From NCBI RefSeq assembly GCF_900111835.1, contig NZ_FOJP01000001.1:186001-250000 (forward strand): a stretch of DNA of 64,000 nt, in the 5' to 3' direction. Numbering within the stretch: the stretch's first letter is position 1; every line of letters begins with the position of its first letter. This document shows, piece after piece, positions 43,362 through 52,705 of this stretch. Below the pieces are notes generated by a model. The model saw nothing but the letters and a program-made list of their open reading frames with translations, did no database searches and had not been told where the DNA came from. Both the position numbers and the translations under genes were made by a program. The DNA comes from Metapseudomonas otitidis (GTDB lineage Bacteria; Pseudomonadota; Gammaproteobacteria; Pseudomonadales; Pseudomonadaceae).

Positions 43362-44558
43362 TCAGCTGTTGGGCAGCAGGCGGACGGTGAGGCTCTTGAT
43401 GTAGCGGGTTTCGACGATGGCCGGGTGCACTGGGTGGTCCGGGCCCTGGCCGCCGCGCTCCAGCAGCTGGATGTTGCGGTCCAGGTGGCGGGCGCTGCCG
43501 AGCAGGATGTTTTGCAGGTCGTCCTCGGGCAGGTGCATGGAGCAGGAGGCGCTGACCAGGATGCCGTCCTTGTTCAGCAGGCGCATGGCCTGTTCGTTGA
43601 GGCGGCGGTAGGCGGCCTCGCCGTTCTTCAGGTCCTTCTTGCGCTTGATGAAGGCCGGCGGGTCGGCCACCACCACGTCGAAGCGCTCTTCGGCGGCCTT
43701 CAGCTCCTTCAGGGCTTCGAACACGTCGCCTTCCACGCAGGTGACCTTCTCGGCCACGCCGTTGAGGGTGGCGTTGCGCTCGACGCCGTCGAGGGCGAAG
43801 CCGGAGGCGTCGACGCAGAACACTTCACTGGCGCCGAAGGCCGCGGCCTGCACGCCCCAGCCGCCGATGTAGCTGAACAGGTCGAGCACGCGCTTGCCTT
43901 CCACGTAGGGGGCCAGGCGGGCGCGGTTCATGCGGTGGTCGTAGAACCAGCCGGTCTTCTGGCCTTCCAGCACCGGGGCTTCGAACTTCACGCCGTTCTC
44001 TTCCAGGGCGACCCACTCGGGCACCACGCCGAAGGCGGTGTCCACGTAGCGCTCCAGGCCTTCGGCATCACGGGCGGCGGAGTCGTTCTTCCACAGCACG
44101 CCACGGGGCTTGAGCACCTGCACCAGGGCATCCAGTACGGCGTCCTTGTTGCGCTCCATGGCGGCGGAGGCCAGCTGCACCACGAGGTGGTCGCCGAAGC
44201 GGTCCACCACCAGGCCGGGGAGCAGGTCGGAGTCGCCGTAGACCAGGCGGTAGAAGGGTTTGTCGAACAGGCGCTCGCGCAGGCTCAGTGCGACGTTGAG
44301 GCGGTGCACCAGCAGGGACTTGTCCAGCACGTGCTTGACGTCGCGGGAGACCAGGCGGGCGCAGATCAGGTTGTTCGGGCTCAGGGCGACCACGCCCAGG
44401 GGCTTGCCGCCGGCGGCTTCGAGGATGGCCTGGTCGCCCGGCTGGAAGGCGTTCAGCGGGGTGGCGACCACGTCCACCTCGTTGCTGTAGACCCACAGGT
44501 GGCCGGCGCGCAGGCGTCGATCGGCATTGGCTTTGAGGCGCAGGCTGGGCAGGGACAT
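43362..44558 (-). CDS. rlmI: 23S rRNA m5C1962 methyltransferase (RlmI family)
   Basis: 398 residues. An N-terminal PUA-like domain (LKANADRRLRAGHLWVYSNEV) is followed by a Rossmann methyltransferase domain with VLDLFSYIGGWGVQAAAFGA (SAM loop), DASGFALDGVERNA and the catalytic region VVADPPAFIKRKKDL. The late SASCSMHL cysteine is the second catalytic position typical of m5C enzymes. It modifies C1962 of 23S rRNA. Confidence 0.9.
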   Translation of the reverse strand: MSLPSLRLKANADRRLRAGHLWVYSNEVDVVATPLNAFQPGDQAILEAAGGKPLGVVALSPNNLICARLVSRDVKHVLDKSLLVHRLNVALSLRERLFDKPFYRLVYGDSDLLPGLVVDRFGDHLVVQLASAAMERNKDAVLDALVQVLKPRGVLWKNDSAARDAEGLERYVDTAFGVVPEWVALEENGVKFEAPVLEGQKTGWFYDHRMNRARLAPYVEGKRVLDLFSYIGGWGVQAAAFGASEVFCVDASGFALDGVERNATLNGVAEKVTCVEGDVFEALKELKAAEERFDVVVADPPAFIKRKKDLKNGEAAYRRLNEQAMRLLNKDGILVSASCSMHLPEDDLQNILLGSARHLDRNIQLLERGGQGPDHPVHPAIVETRYIKSLTVRLLPNS

Positions 44559-44599
44559 GGGTCGCTCTCCGGAAAAAAGAGCGGAAGTATACCCGAAGG

Positions 44600-44627
44600 C
44601 GCCCGCCGAGCCTGCTACCGGCGGGCG
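44600..44627 (-). terminator. Hairpin after the pfpI-family gene
   Basis: Arms CGCCCGCCG and CGGCGGGCG (9 bp) separated by an 11-base loop, six bases past the stop of the DJ-1/PfpI gene. No T-run. Confidence 0.45.
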
Positions 44628-44632
44628 TCGGC

Positions 44633-45172
44633 TCAGGCGGCCAGGGCCTCCAGCAGGCGCTGGTTGAAGGCAGGGATGTCGTCGGGCTTGCGGCTGCTGA
44701 TCAGCCTGCCGTCGACCACCACTTCCTGGTCCACCCAGTGGGCGCCGGCGTTCCTCAGGTCGTCGGTGAGGGACGGCCAGCTGGTGAGGGTCTTGCCCTT
44801 CACCAGGTCGGCGCTGGCCAGCAGCCAGGCGCCGTGGCAGATCACCGCGATGGGCTTGTCGGTCCGGGCGGCGTCGCGCACCAGTTCCTGGGCCAGCGGG
44901 TCCGTGCGCAGGGTGTCGGCATTGACCACGCCACCGGGCAGGACCAGGGCGTCGTAGTCGTCGATGCGCACGCTGTCGAGGGTGTGGTCGACCCGGAAGC
45001 GGTCCGCCGGGGTGGTGTGGTGCCAGCCGGTCACGGTGCCGGCCGTCGGGGCGAGGATGTGGACGGTGGCGCCGGCCTGCTCCAGCGCCTGGCGGGGGCC
45101 GGTCAGTTCCACCTGTTCGAAGCCATCGGTAACCAGCAGCGCCACGCGCTTGCCCTTGATCGAGGGGTTCAT
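44633..45172 (-). CDS. pfpI: DJ-1/PfpI family protein
   Basis: 179 residues. The nucleophile elbow is AVICHGAWLLASADL with the conserved Cys near 115, flanked by LVTDGFEQVEL and DALVLPGGVVN. Members act as glyoxalase/deglycase-like or stress-protective enzymes; the P. aeruginosa PfpI at this locus protects DNA under stress. AGGAG before the ATG at 45172. Divergent from the HDOD gene. Confidence 0.92.
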   Translation of the reverse strand: MNPSIKGKRVALLVTDGFEQVELTGPRQALEQAGATVHILAPTAGTVTGWHHTTPADRFRVDHTLDSVRIDDYDALVLPGGVVNADTLRTDPLAQELVRDAARTDKPIAVICHGAWLLASADLVKGKTLTSWPSLTDDLRNAGAHWVDQEVVVDGRLISSRKPDDIPAFNQRLLEALAA

Positions 45173-45311
45173 GCTGCCTCCTGTTCGCGTTGGGGGTATG
45201 CAGGTTCCGAGCCGTGGTGCCGCCGGAAAGTTCAGCTCAAAGGAGTGTTCTGGCCATCGCCGGCTAGAGTTAGACTGTCGTCCCGAATTCCCTCCCTTGG
45301 TCTCCGTTGTC

Positions 45312-46178
45312 ATGGCCCAAGAACTCTCCGCCGAACAGATCCGCCACTTCCTCCAGGGGATCAGCGTGCCGCCGCAGCCGCAGATCATGGTGGACCTGCA
45401 GATGGAACAGGTCATGCCGAACCCGGACCTGCGCACCATCGCCAAGCTCATCAGTCACGACCCGGGGCTCTCCGGGGCGCTGCTGAAGATCGTCAACTCG
45501 CCGTTCTACGGGCTCACCAACCGCATCGCCTCGATCCAGCAGGCGGTGAACCTGCTGGGCTGCAACACGGTGATCAACCTGATCAACGCGCAGTCGATCA
45601 AGGGCGAGATGACCGACGAGACCATCGTCACCCTCAACCGCTTCTGGGACACCGCCCAGGATGTGGCCATGACCTGCCTGACCCTGGCCAAGCGCATCGG
45701 CTACCAGCAGGCGGACGAAGCCTACGCGCTGGGGCTGTTCCACAACTGCGGCATCCCGCTGATGCTCAAGCGCTTCCCGGACTACATGACGGTGCTGGAG
45801 GAGGCCTACGCCAGCGCCTGCGACGAGCGCCGCATCGTCGACACCGAGAACCGCCTGCTGAACACCAACCACGCGGTGGTGGGCTATTTCACCGCGCGTT
45901 CCTGGCGCCTGCCGGAGCACCTGTGCGAGGCCATCGCCAATCACCACAACGCCCTGGCCATCTTCAGCGACGACTCCGGTCGCGACGCGCCGCTGAAGAC
46001 CCTGCTGGCGATCCTGAAGATGTCCGAGCACATCTGCTCGTCGCACCTGGTCCTGGGTGGCCAGGCGGACGACCACGAGTGGGACAGCATCCACCGGCTG
46101 GTGCTCGACTACGTCGGTCTCTCCGACTACGACTTCGACAACCTCAAGGAAAACATCCGCGAACTGGGCGCCAACTGA
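45312..46178 (+). CDS. HDOD domain protein
   Basis: 288 residues dominated by one HDOD domain (about 20-215): VPPQPQIMVDLQMEQVMPNPDLRTIAKLISHDPGLSGALLKIVNSPFYGL is the diagnostic region, followed by IASIQQAVNLLGCN and GLFHNCGIPLM. The HD dyad appears replaced, so it is probably non-catalytic and serves in signalling. The target is unknown. TAGACT at about 45270 is a possible -10. Confidence 0.87.
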   Translation: MAQELSAEQIRHFLQGISVPPQPQIMVDLQMEQVMPNPDLRTIAKLISHDPGLSGALLKIVNSPFYGLTNRIASIQQAVNLLGCNTVINLINAQSIKGEMTDETIVTLNRFWDTAQDVAMTCLTLAKRIGYQQADEAYALGLFHNCGIPLMLKRFPDYMTVLEEAYASACDERRIVDTENRLLNTNHAVVGYFTARSWRLPEHLCEAIANHHNALAIFSDDSGRDAPLKTLLAILKMSEHICSSHLVLGGQADDHEWDSIHRLVLDYVGLSDYDFDNLKENIRELGAN

Positions 46179-46208
46179 GCGCCCTCCCCGCTGTCTGCCG
46201 AGATCCAC

Positions 46209-47021
46209 ATGCCTGAACTACCCGAAGTCGAAACCACGCGGCGGGGCATCGCCCCCTACCTCGAAGGGCAGCGCGTGAGTCGCGTCGTCGTGCGTGAGCG
46301 CCGCCTGCGCTGGCCCATCCCCGAGGACCTGGACGTGCGCCTGTCCGGGCAGCGCTTCGTTGCCGTCGAGCGGCGGGCGAAGTACCTGCTGCTGCAGGCC
46401 GAGGCGGGAACGCTGATCAGCCACCTGGGGATGTCCGGCAGCCTGCGCCTGGTGGAAGCCGGGCTGGAGGCCGCGCGCCACGAGCACGTGGACATCGAGC
46501 TGGAATCGGGCCTGGCGCTGCGCTACACCGACCCGCGCCGCTTCGGGGCGCTGCTCTGGAGCCTCGACCCCCATGGGCACGAGCTGCTGCGCAACCTGGG
46601 GCCGGAGCCGCTGACCGAGGCCTTCGACGGTGACCGGCTGTTCAGCCTGTCCCGCGGACGCAGCATGGCTGTGAAGCCCTTCATCATGGACAACGCGGTG
46701 GTGGTGGGCGTGGGCAACATCTACGCCACCGAGGCGCTGTTCGCCGCCGGCATCGACCCGCGCCGGGAGGCCGGCAGCGTGTCCCGCGCCCGCTACCTGA
46801 AGCTCGCCGGGGAGATCAAGCGCATCCTCGCCAATGCCATCGAGCGCGGCGGCACCACGCTGCGGGACTTCGTCGGCGGCGATGGCCAGCCCGGCTACTT
46901 CCAGCAGGAACTGTTCGCCTACGGGCGTGGCGGGGACTTCTGCAAGGTCTGCGGCTCCACCCTGCGGGAGGTCAGGCTGGGCCAGCGCGCCAGCGTCTAC
47001 TGCCCCCGCTGCCAGCGCTAG
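46209..47021 (+). CDS. mutM: Formamidopyrimidine-DNA glycosylase
   Basis: 270 residues. The catalytic N-terminus [14 protein letters not shown] (P2, E3) is intact, with the helix-two-turn-helix in [15 protein letters not shown] and a C-terminal zinc finger CKVCGS...YCPRC. It excises 8-oxoguanine and formamidopyrimidines. The N-terminal Met must be removed for activity, so the ATG at 46209 is certain. Confidence 0.98.
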   Translation: MPELPEVETTRRGIAPYLEGQRVSRVVVRERRLRWPIPEDLDVRLSGQRFVAVERRAKYLLLQAEAGTLISHLGMSGSLRLVEAGLEAARHEHVDIELESGLALRYTDPRRFGALLWSLDPHGHELLRNLGPEPLTEAFDGDRLFSLSRGRSMAVKPFIMDNAVVVGVGNIYATEALFAAGIDPRREAGSVSRARYLKLAGEIKRILANAIERGGTTLRDFVGGDGQPGYFQQELFAYGRGGDFCKVCGSTLREVRLGQRASVYCPRCQR

Positions 47022-47066
47022 GGGCTGCTACCGACACCTGCCGAGAACAAGAACAAGAGGTGAACG

Positions 47067-47645
47067 ATGTCCGGCAACTACCTGCCCCGCAATGCGTTTG
47101 CGGAGGCACTCGGCCATGCCGTCTTCCGGCTCATGGGTTGGCGTATCGAGGGACAGCTGCCGCCCCTCGACAAGTTCGTGGTGATCGGCGCCCACCACAC
47201 CTCCAACTGGGATTTCGTGCTGTTCATCGCTGCCAAGTTCATCCTGCGGTTAAACGCCCGCTGGTTCGGCAAGCACAGCATCTTCCGCTGGCCCTTCGGC
47301 GCCCTGATGCGCTACTGGGGCGGTATTCCCATTCGCCGGCACCTGAAGCTCAACACCGTGGAGCAGGCCATCGAGGCCTTCGCCGAACACCGCCAGTTCA
47401 TCCTGGTGCTGTCGCCGGAGGGCACGCGGCGCAAGGTGGAACGCTGGAAGAGCGGCTTCTACCACATCGCCTGCGGGGCCGGCGTGCCCATCGTGCCGGC
47501 GGCGCTGGACTTCCAGCACCGGCGCATCGTCATCGGTGCGCCGTTCCAGCCCACCGGGAACGAGGAGGCCGATCTGCGCCAGTTGCTGGCCTTCTACCGC
47601 CCCTATGTACCGAAGAATCCCGACTACGCTTTTAACGGCGATTGA
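47067..47645 (+). CDS. Lysophospholipid acyltransferase-like protein
   Basis: 192 residues with the PlsC-type acyltransferase core: HHTSNWDF (HX4D), the SPEGTRRK motif and the VPIVPAALD strand. Hydrophobic stretches are modest, suggesting a peripheral membrane enzyme that acylates a lysolipid. GAGG precedes the ATG by about seven bases; 45 bases after mutM. Confidence 0.88.
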   Translation: MSGNYLPRNAFAEALGHAVFRLMGWRIEGQLPPLDKFVVIGAHHTSNWDFVLFIAAKFILRLNARWFGKHSIFRWPFGALMRYWGGIPIRRHLKLNTVEQAIEAFAEHRQFILVLSPEGTRRKVERWKSGFYHIACGAGVPIVPAALDFQHRRIVIGAPFQPTGNEEADLRQLLAFYRPYVPKNPDYAFNGD

Positions 47646-47656
47646 TGGCCGTCACG

Positions 47657-47684
47657 CTGACAAGGCAAACGGCGCTGTTATAGT
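47657..47684 (+). promoter_or_regulatory. Sigma-70-like promoter of the small secreted protein gene
   Basis: CTGACA at 47657-47662 and TATAGT at 47679-47684 are separated by 16 bases, a good fit to the housekeeping consensus, about 43 bases before the start codon. Confidence 0.65.
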
Positions 47685-47726
47685 TAGCCGCACGATTACT
47701 CCTACAAATAGCCGAAGGATTGCATC

Positions 47727-48068
47727 ATGAACCTGTTTCGCACTTCCGCTGCCGTCCTGGCGCTGACCACCGGCCTCATGGCGCTCCCGGCGCAGGCCGA
47801 GACGGTGCAGCAGCAGAATGCCAGCGGCGACCCTACCTACACCGTCGAAGCGCCCCCCGCCTTCGCCATGGCCGGCGACCTGCTGATCGCCCGTCCGCTG
47901 CTGATCGGTGCCACCGTGATCGGTGCCGGCCTGTTCGTGGTCAGCCTGCCGTTCAGCGCCCTGGGCGGTAACGTCGGCGCCGCCGGCAAGGCCCTGGTGG
48001 TCGATCCGGGCAAGGAAGCCTTCGTGCGTTGCCTGGGCTGCACCAGCAGCGGCTACCAGAAGGACTGA
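47727..48068 (+). CDS. Small secreted or membrane protein, unknown function
   Basis: 113 residues: signal peptide ending AQA (about 24), then one hydrophobic span (about 55-82, [28 protein letters not shown]) and a C-terminal [12 protein letters not shown] with a CxxC motif. PAO1 has a homolog at this position. The CxxC could bind metal or form a disulfide. AAGGA precedes the ATG; own promoter and terminator make it monocistronic. Confidence 0.8.
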   Translation: MNLFRTSAAVLALTTGLMALPAQAETVQQQNASGDPTYTVEAPPAFAMAGDLLIARPLLIGATVIGAGLFVVSLPFSALGGNVGAAGKALVVDPGKEAFVRCLGCTSSGYQKD

Positions 48069-48100
48069 TCCGTTTCGGCTGCGGCCTGCCAGGCCGTTCA

Positions 48101-48134
48101 CGGCCCCTTGCCCGGTAGCGGGCAAGGGGCCGTT
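48101..48134 (+). terminator. Strong hairpin terminator
   Basis: A perfect 15-bp stem ACGGCCCCTTGCCCG/CGGGCAAGGGGCCGT around a GTAG tetraloop, then TTGC. It begins 32 bases after the small protein gene stop. Confidence 0.75.
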
Positions 48135-48184
48135 TGCATTGGGGGCCGACACGGGACCGGCCCTGCCAGGGATGGAGGGAGTGG

Positions 48185-50023
48185 ATGAAGGGGTTTCAAC
48201 TGATCGCGCTGCTGGTGTTGGGAGCGGCCGGGCTGGCGGCGAGTTTCTGGTACAGCCCGGGCTGGTTGCAGCTGTGCGCGGGGCTGGCGCTGTTCCTGTT
48301 CGGCATGCAGTGCCTGGAGGACGGGCTGCGGCAACTGGCCGGCGGCAAGCTGGAGCAGGTGCTGGCTCGCAGCACCGCAACGCCCTTCAAGGGACTGATG
48401 TTCGGCGTGGGCGGCACGCTGTTGCTGCAGTCGAGCACCCTGGTGGCGCTGCTCACCATCGCCTTCATCAGCACCGGGCTGATCCAGCTGGCCGGCGGCA
48501 TCGCCATCCTCTTCGGCGCCAACCTCGGCGCCACCAGCGGTATCTGGCTGCTGGCCTTGGCCGGGCAGAACCTCAGCCTCTCGCCGCTGGCCCTGCCGTT
48601 GCTGGTATTCGGTGTGCTGGCCGGCTTCATCGGCCCGCGCAGCAAGGCCGCCGGGCGCATCGTGCTGGGCATAGCCTTCGTCTTCCTCGGCATCGACCAG
48701 ATCAAGGACGGCTTCTCCACCTTCGGTGACGGCTTCGACATGACCGGGCTGCGGGTCGATGGCGTGCTCGGCAGCCTGCTGTTCATGGCGGTGGGGATGC
48801 TGGTGACCGTGGTGCTGCAGTCCAGCCACGCGGCCCTGATGCTGACCCTCGCGGCCCTGGCCGGCGGGCAGCTGGAGTTGGGCCAGAGCCTGGCGATCGC
48901 CATCGGCTCCAATGTTGGCAGCAGCGTCACCACGGCCTTCGTCGGCTCCCTCGGGGGCAACCGCAGCGGCCAGCGGCTGGCCCTGGCCCACGTGCTGTTC
49001 AACGTGGTGACGGCGGTGGTGGCCTTCACCCTGCTCACGCCCCTGACCTGGCTGGTACGGGCGCTGGCCGAGCCGGTGGGGCTGGAAGGCAACGCACTGA
49101 TCCAGCTGGCGATGTTCCACACCCTGTTCAACGCCCTGGGCGTGGCCCTGTTCTGGCCCTGGCAGCAGCGCCTGGCCGGGTTGCTGGTGCGCTGGCTGCC
49201 GGAACGCGAGGAACCCCAGGTGCTGATCACCGAGCTGGTGGCCGGTCCGGTGGAGCCGGAGCGGACCACGGCCCGCTACCTGAGCGCCCGGGCGCTGGAC
49301 TCCTCCGAGGCGGCCTGCAGCGCGGTGCTGCAGGAGCTGCGGCACCTGGGGCGGCTGAGCCTTGAGGTGATCTGCCACGCGCTCTACCTGCCGGTGGACC
49401 AGCTCAACCGCTCGCGCCCGGACGAGGCTGCCCTGCAGATCATCCCCGAGCGTCTGCATCTGGATGCCGAGGCGCTCTACCAGCGCCATGTGAAGGGCGT
49501 CTACGGCGACCTGCTGAGTTTCATGGGGCGCCTGGAAGTGCAGCTGGACGAACCCCACCAGCGCCTCTGGCTGAGCTGCCAGGTGGCGGCCCTGCAGCTG
49601 GTGGACGCAGTCAAGGACGCCAAGCACCTGCAGAAGAACCTCGGCCGCTACCTCGGCGAAGGCCCCTCATCGGTGCGCGATGCCTACCTGGACCTGCGCC
49701 GCCACCTGCTGGGCGCCTTGCAGAAGGTGCGTGAGCTGGGGCGTTCGGAGCTGCCCGAGGAGGTCTGGAACCAGCACCTAGAGTGGCTGGACGAGCAGGC
49801 GGCGGCCTTCGACGGCGCCTTCCGCGAACACCTGTTCGCGGCGGTGCGGGCGGGGCAGCTGGACGGCTTGCAGACCAGCTCGCTGATGAACGACCTGGGC
49901 TATGCCAGCCGCATCATCCAGAGCCTGCGCAACGTCCTGATGATCGGCCAGGGACAGGGGCTGTTCAGCGTGATGCGCACCCTCGAGGACGAGGGCGAAG
50001 GGAGCCTCATCGAGCTCCGCTGA
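48185..50023 (+). CDS. Na/Pi cotransporter family (PhoU-like C-terminal) protein
   Basis: 612 residues. The N-terminal half is a two-repeat Na/Pi-II module: FGVGGTLLLQSSTLVALLTI and AVGMLVTVVLQSSHAALMLTL hold the QSS motifs, with FGANLGAT and GSNVGSSVTT. The C-terminal third (from about 360) is helical and PhoU-like. It likely transports phosphate in a sodium-linked way. GGAGG precedes the ATG at 48185. Its end overlaps the convergent ggt by 17 bases. Confidence 0.92.
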   Translation: MKGFQLIALLVLGAAGLAASFWYSPGWLQLCAGLALFLFGMQCLEDGLRQLAGGKLEQVLARSTATPFKGLMFGVGGTLLLQSSTLVALLTIAFISTGLIQLAGGIAILFGANLGATSGIWLLALAGQNLSLSPLALPLLVFGVLAGFIGPRSKAAGRIVLGIAFVFLGIDQIKDGFSTFGDGFDMTGLRVDGVLGSLLFMAVGMLVTVVLQSSHAALMLTLAALAGGQLELGQSLAIAIGSNVGSSVTTAFVGSLGGNRSGQRLALAHVLFNVVTAVVAFTLLTPLTWLVRALAEPVGLEGNALIQLAMFHTLFNALGVALFWPWQQRLAGLLVRWLPEREEPQVLITELVAGPVEPERTTARYLSARALDSSEAACSAVLQELRHLGRLSLEVICHALYLPVDQLNRSRPDEAALQIIPERLHLDAEALYQRHVKGVYGDLLSFMGRLEVQLDEPHQRLWLSCQVAALQLVDAVKDAKHLQKNLGRYLGEGPSSVRDAYLDLRRHLLGALQKVRELGRSELPEEVWNQHLEWLDEQAAAFDGAFREHLFAAVRAGQLDGLQTSSLMNDLGYASRIIQSLRNVLMIGQGQGLFSVMRTLEDEGEGSLIELR

Positions 50024-51734
50024 CCGCCTCGGGCGTCCGGGGTGCCAGGGTTTCCGCCAGGCCCACGCCCCGGGGGTCGCTGGCCACCTCGATCTGCCCG
50101 CCGCGCTTGTCCCAGAGCAGCACCTGCTGGTTGCCGTAGCGGCGGTCCACCTGCTTGAGGCTGTAGCCACGGGCCTGCAGCTCGGCCTTCTCGGCGGCGC
50201 TGAAGGTGTCCGGCTCGTGCTCGACCACGTCCGGCAGGTACTGGTGGTGGTAGCGCGGCACCGCTGCCCAGCGGCTCACCGGCTGGTCGTCGAGGTATTC
50301 GAGGATCGACAGCAGCACCATGCTGGGGATGCGGCTGCCGCCCGGGGTGCCGAAGGCGGTGAACTGTGCGTCGCTCTCGATGAAGGTGGGGCTCATGCTC
50401 GACAGCGGGCGCTTGCCGGCGGCCACGGCGTTGGCCTGGCTGCCGGCCAGGCCGTAGGCGTTGGCGCCGTTGGGATCGGCGGCGAAGTCGTCCATCTCGT
50501 TGTTGAGCAGCACACCGGTGCCGGGCGGCACGAAGGCGGCGCCGAAGGGCAGGTTCACCGAGAGGGTGGCGGCAACCGCGTTGCCGTCCTGGTCGATGAC
50601 CACGAAGTGGGTGGTGTGGTCGCCCTCGCGCCAGGCGGGCGCGGGCGGCAGGCTGGCGCTGGGGGTGGCCCGGCGTGGGTCGATGCCGGCGGCGAGCTGC
50701 TTCAGGTAGGCCGGTGCGAGCAGGTTGTCCAGCGGGTTGCGGACGAAGTCCGGGTCGCCCAGCAGGCCCCGGTCACGGTAGGCGCGGCGCAGCGCCTCGA
50801 CCACGTAATGGGTGCGTTGCAGGCGGTCACCATCGCGCCAGGGCAGTTGCTGCAGCATCGCCAGGCTCTGGGCCAGGGCCACGCCACCGGCGGAGGGTGG
50901 CGGTGCGCCGATCAGTTCGCGGCCGTCGGCCAGGGGGTAGCGCAGCGGCTGGCGCTCCACCACGCGGTAGCTGTCCAGGTCCTTCAGGGTCCAGATGCCG
51001 CCGGCCTTGCGCACGCCGGCCACCAGCTTCTCGGCGGTCTCGCCTGCGTAGAAACCGGCCTTGCCGTAGCGCGCCAGGCGCTCCAGGGTCCGCGCCAGCT
51101 CCGGCTGGCGCAGCAGGCTGAATTCTTCGGGCACCTGGCCCTTGGCGTCGAGGAAGATGCGCGCGGTCTCGGGGTCGTCGCGCATGGCGGCAGCCCGGAA
51201 ACCGGCACGTTCGATGTACACCCGGTCCACCGAGATGCCGTCCTTTGCCAGGCGGATCGCCGGGGCCAGGCTGTCGGCCAGGGGCAGGCGGCCGTGGTGG
51301 CCGGCCAGGTCCGCCAGGGCGGCGGGCAGGCCGGGAATGGCGGCGGCCAGCGGCCCGTTGATGGACAGCTGCGGCTGCACCTTGCCGTCGCGCACGTAGA
51401 GGTCGGGGCGGGCAGCCAGGGGCGCGCGCTCGCGGGCGTCGAGGAACAGGTATTCGGGCTTGGCGCCACCCTTGCGCAGCAGGAAGAACCCGCCGCCGCC
51501 GAGGCCCGAGCCATGGGGCTCGGTGACCGCCAGGGCGGCGCTGATGGCGACGGCGGCGTCGAAGGCATTGCCGCCCAGGGCCAGGGTTTCCAGGCCGGCG
51601 ACGGTGGCGGCGGGCTGGGCGCTGGCAACGGCGGCGCGTTGCGGGGTGGCGGCCTGGAGGGCGGTGCTGGCCAGCAGGGCCAGGGCCGCGATCAGCCCCC
51701 GCTGCCAGGGTCTGCCGAGCACCGGGCTGCCCAT
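50007..51734 (-). CDS. ggt: Gamma-glutamyltranspeptidase
   Basis: 575 residues with a signal peptide. It cleaves gamma-glutamyl bonds of glutathione and transfers the glutamyl group, in the periplasm. The autoprocessing and catalytic Thr is T374 in GDHTTHFVVID; GSGLGGGGFFLL, PPPSAGGVAL and the later SSMSPTF and GTPGGSRIP loops are also present. The proenzyme would be cut before T374 into large and small subunits. The start at 51734 lies six bases from the ferredoxin stop, so it may be co-transcribed with fdx. Confidence 0.95.
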   Translation of the reverse strand: MGSPVLGRPWQRGLIAALALLASTALQAATPQRAAVASAQPAATVAGLETLALGGNAFDAAVAISAALAVTEPHGSGLGGGGFFLLRKGGAKPEYLFLDARERAPLAARPDLYVRDGKVQPQLSINGPLAAAIPGLPAALADLAGHHGRLPLADSLAPAIRLAKDGISVDRVYIERAGFRAAAMRDDPETARIFLDAKGQVPEEFSLLRQPELARTLERLARYGKAGFYAGETAEKLVAGVRKAGGIWTLKDLDSYRVVERQPLRYPLADGRELIGAPPPSAGGVALAQSLAMLQQLPWRDGDRLQRTHYVVEALRRAYRDRGLLGDPDFVRNPLDNLLAPAYLKQLAAGIDPRRATPSASLPPAPAWREGDHTTHFVVIDQDGNAVAATLSVNLPFGAAFVPPGTGVLLNNEMDDFAADPNGANAYGLAGSQANAVAAGKRPLSSMSPTFIESDAQFTAFGTPGGSRIPSMVLLSILEYLDDQPVSRWAAVPRYHHQYLPDVVEHEPDTFSAAEKAELQARGYSLKQVDRRYGNQQVLLWDKRGGQIEVASDPRGVGLAETLAPRTPEAVSGAR

Positions 51735-51739
51735 GCCGG

Positions 51740-52654
<915 letters not shown>

Positions 52655-52673
52655 TCACGCGGTCCGTCGGATG

Positions 52674-52698
52674 CCGGGCCCGCCGGGCGCGGGCCCGG
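52674..52698 (-). terminator. GC-rich hairpin after the GMC oxidoreductase gene
   Basis: 10-bp stem CCGGGCCCGC/GCGGGCCCGG with a five-base loop, eight bases past the stop. No T-run. Confidence 0.5.
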
Positions 52699-52705
52699 GG
52701 GGGCG

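Noticed and set aside
43216-43404. Plus-strand frame of 62 codons near the rlmI end
   Set aside because: Antisense to rlmI at its end and made of Arg/Ala/Gly-rich low-complexity sequence.
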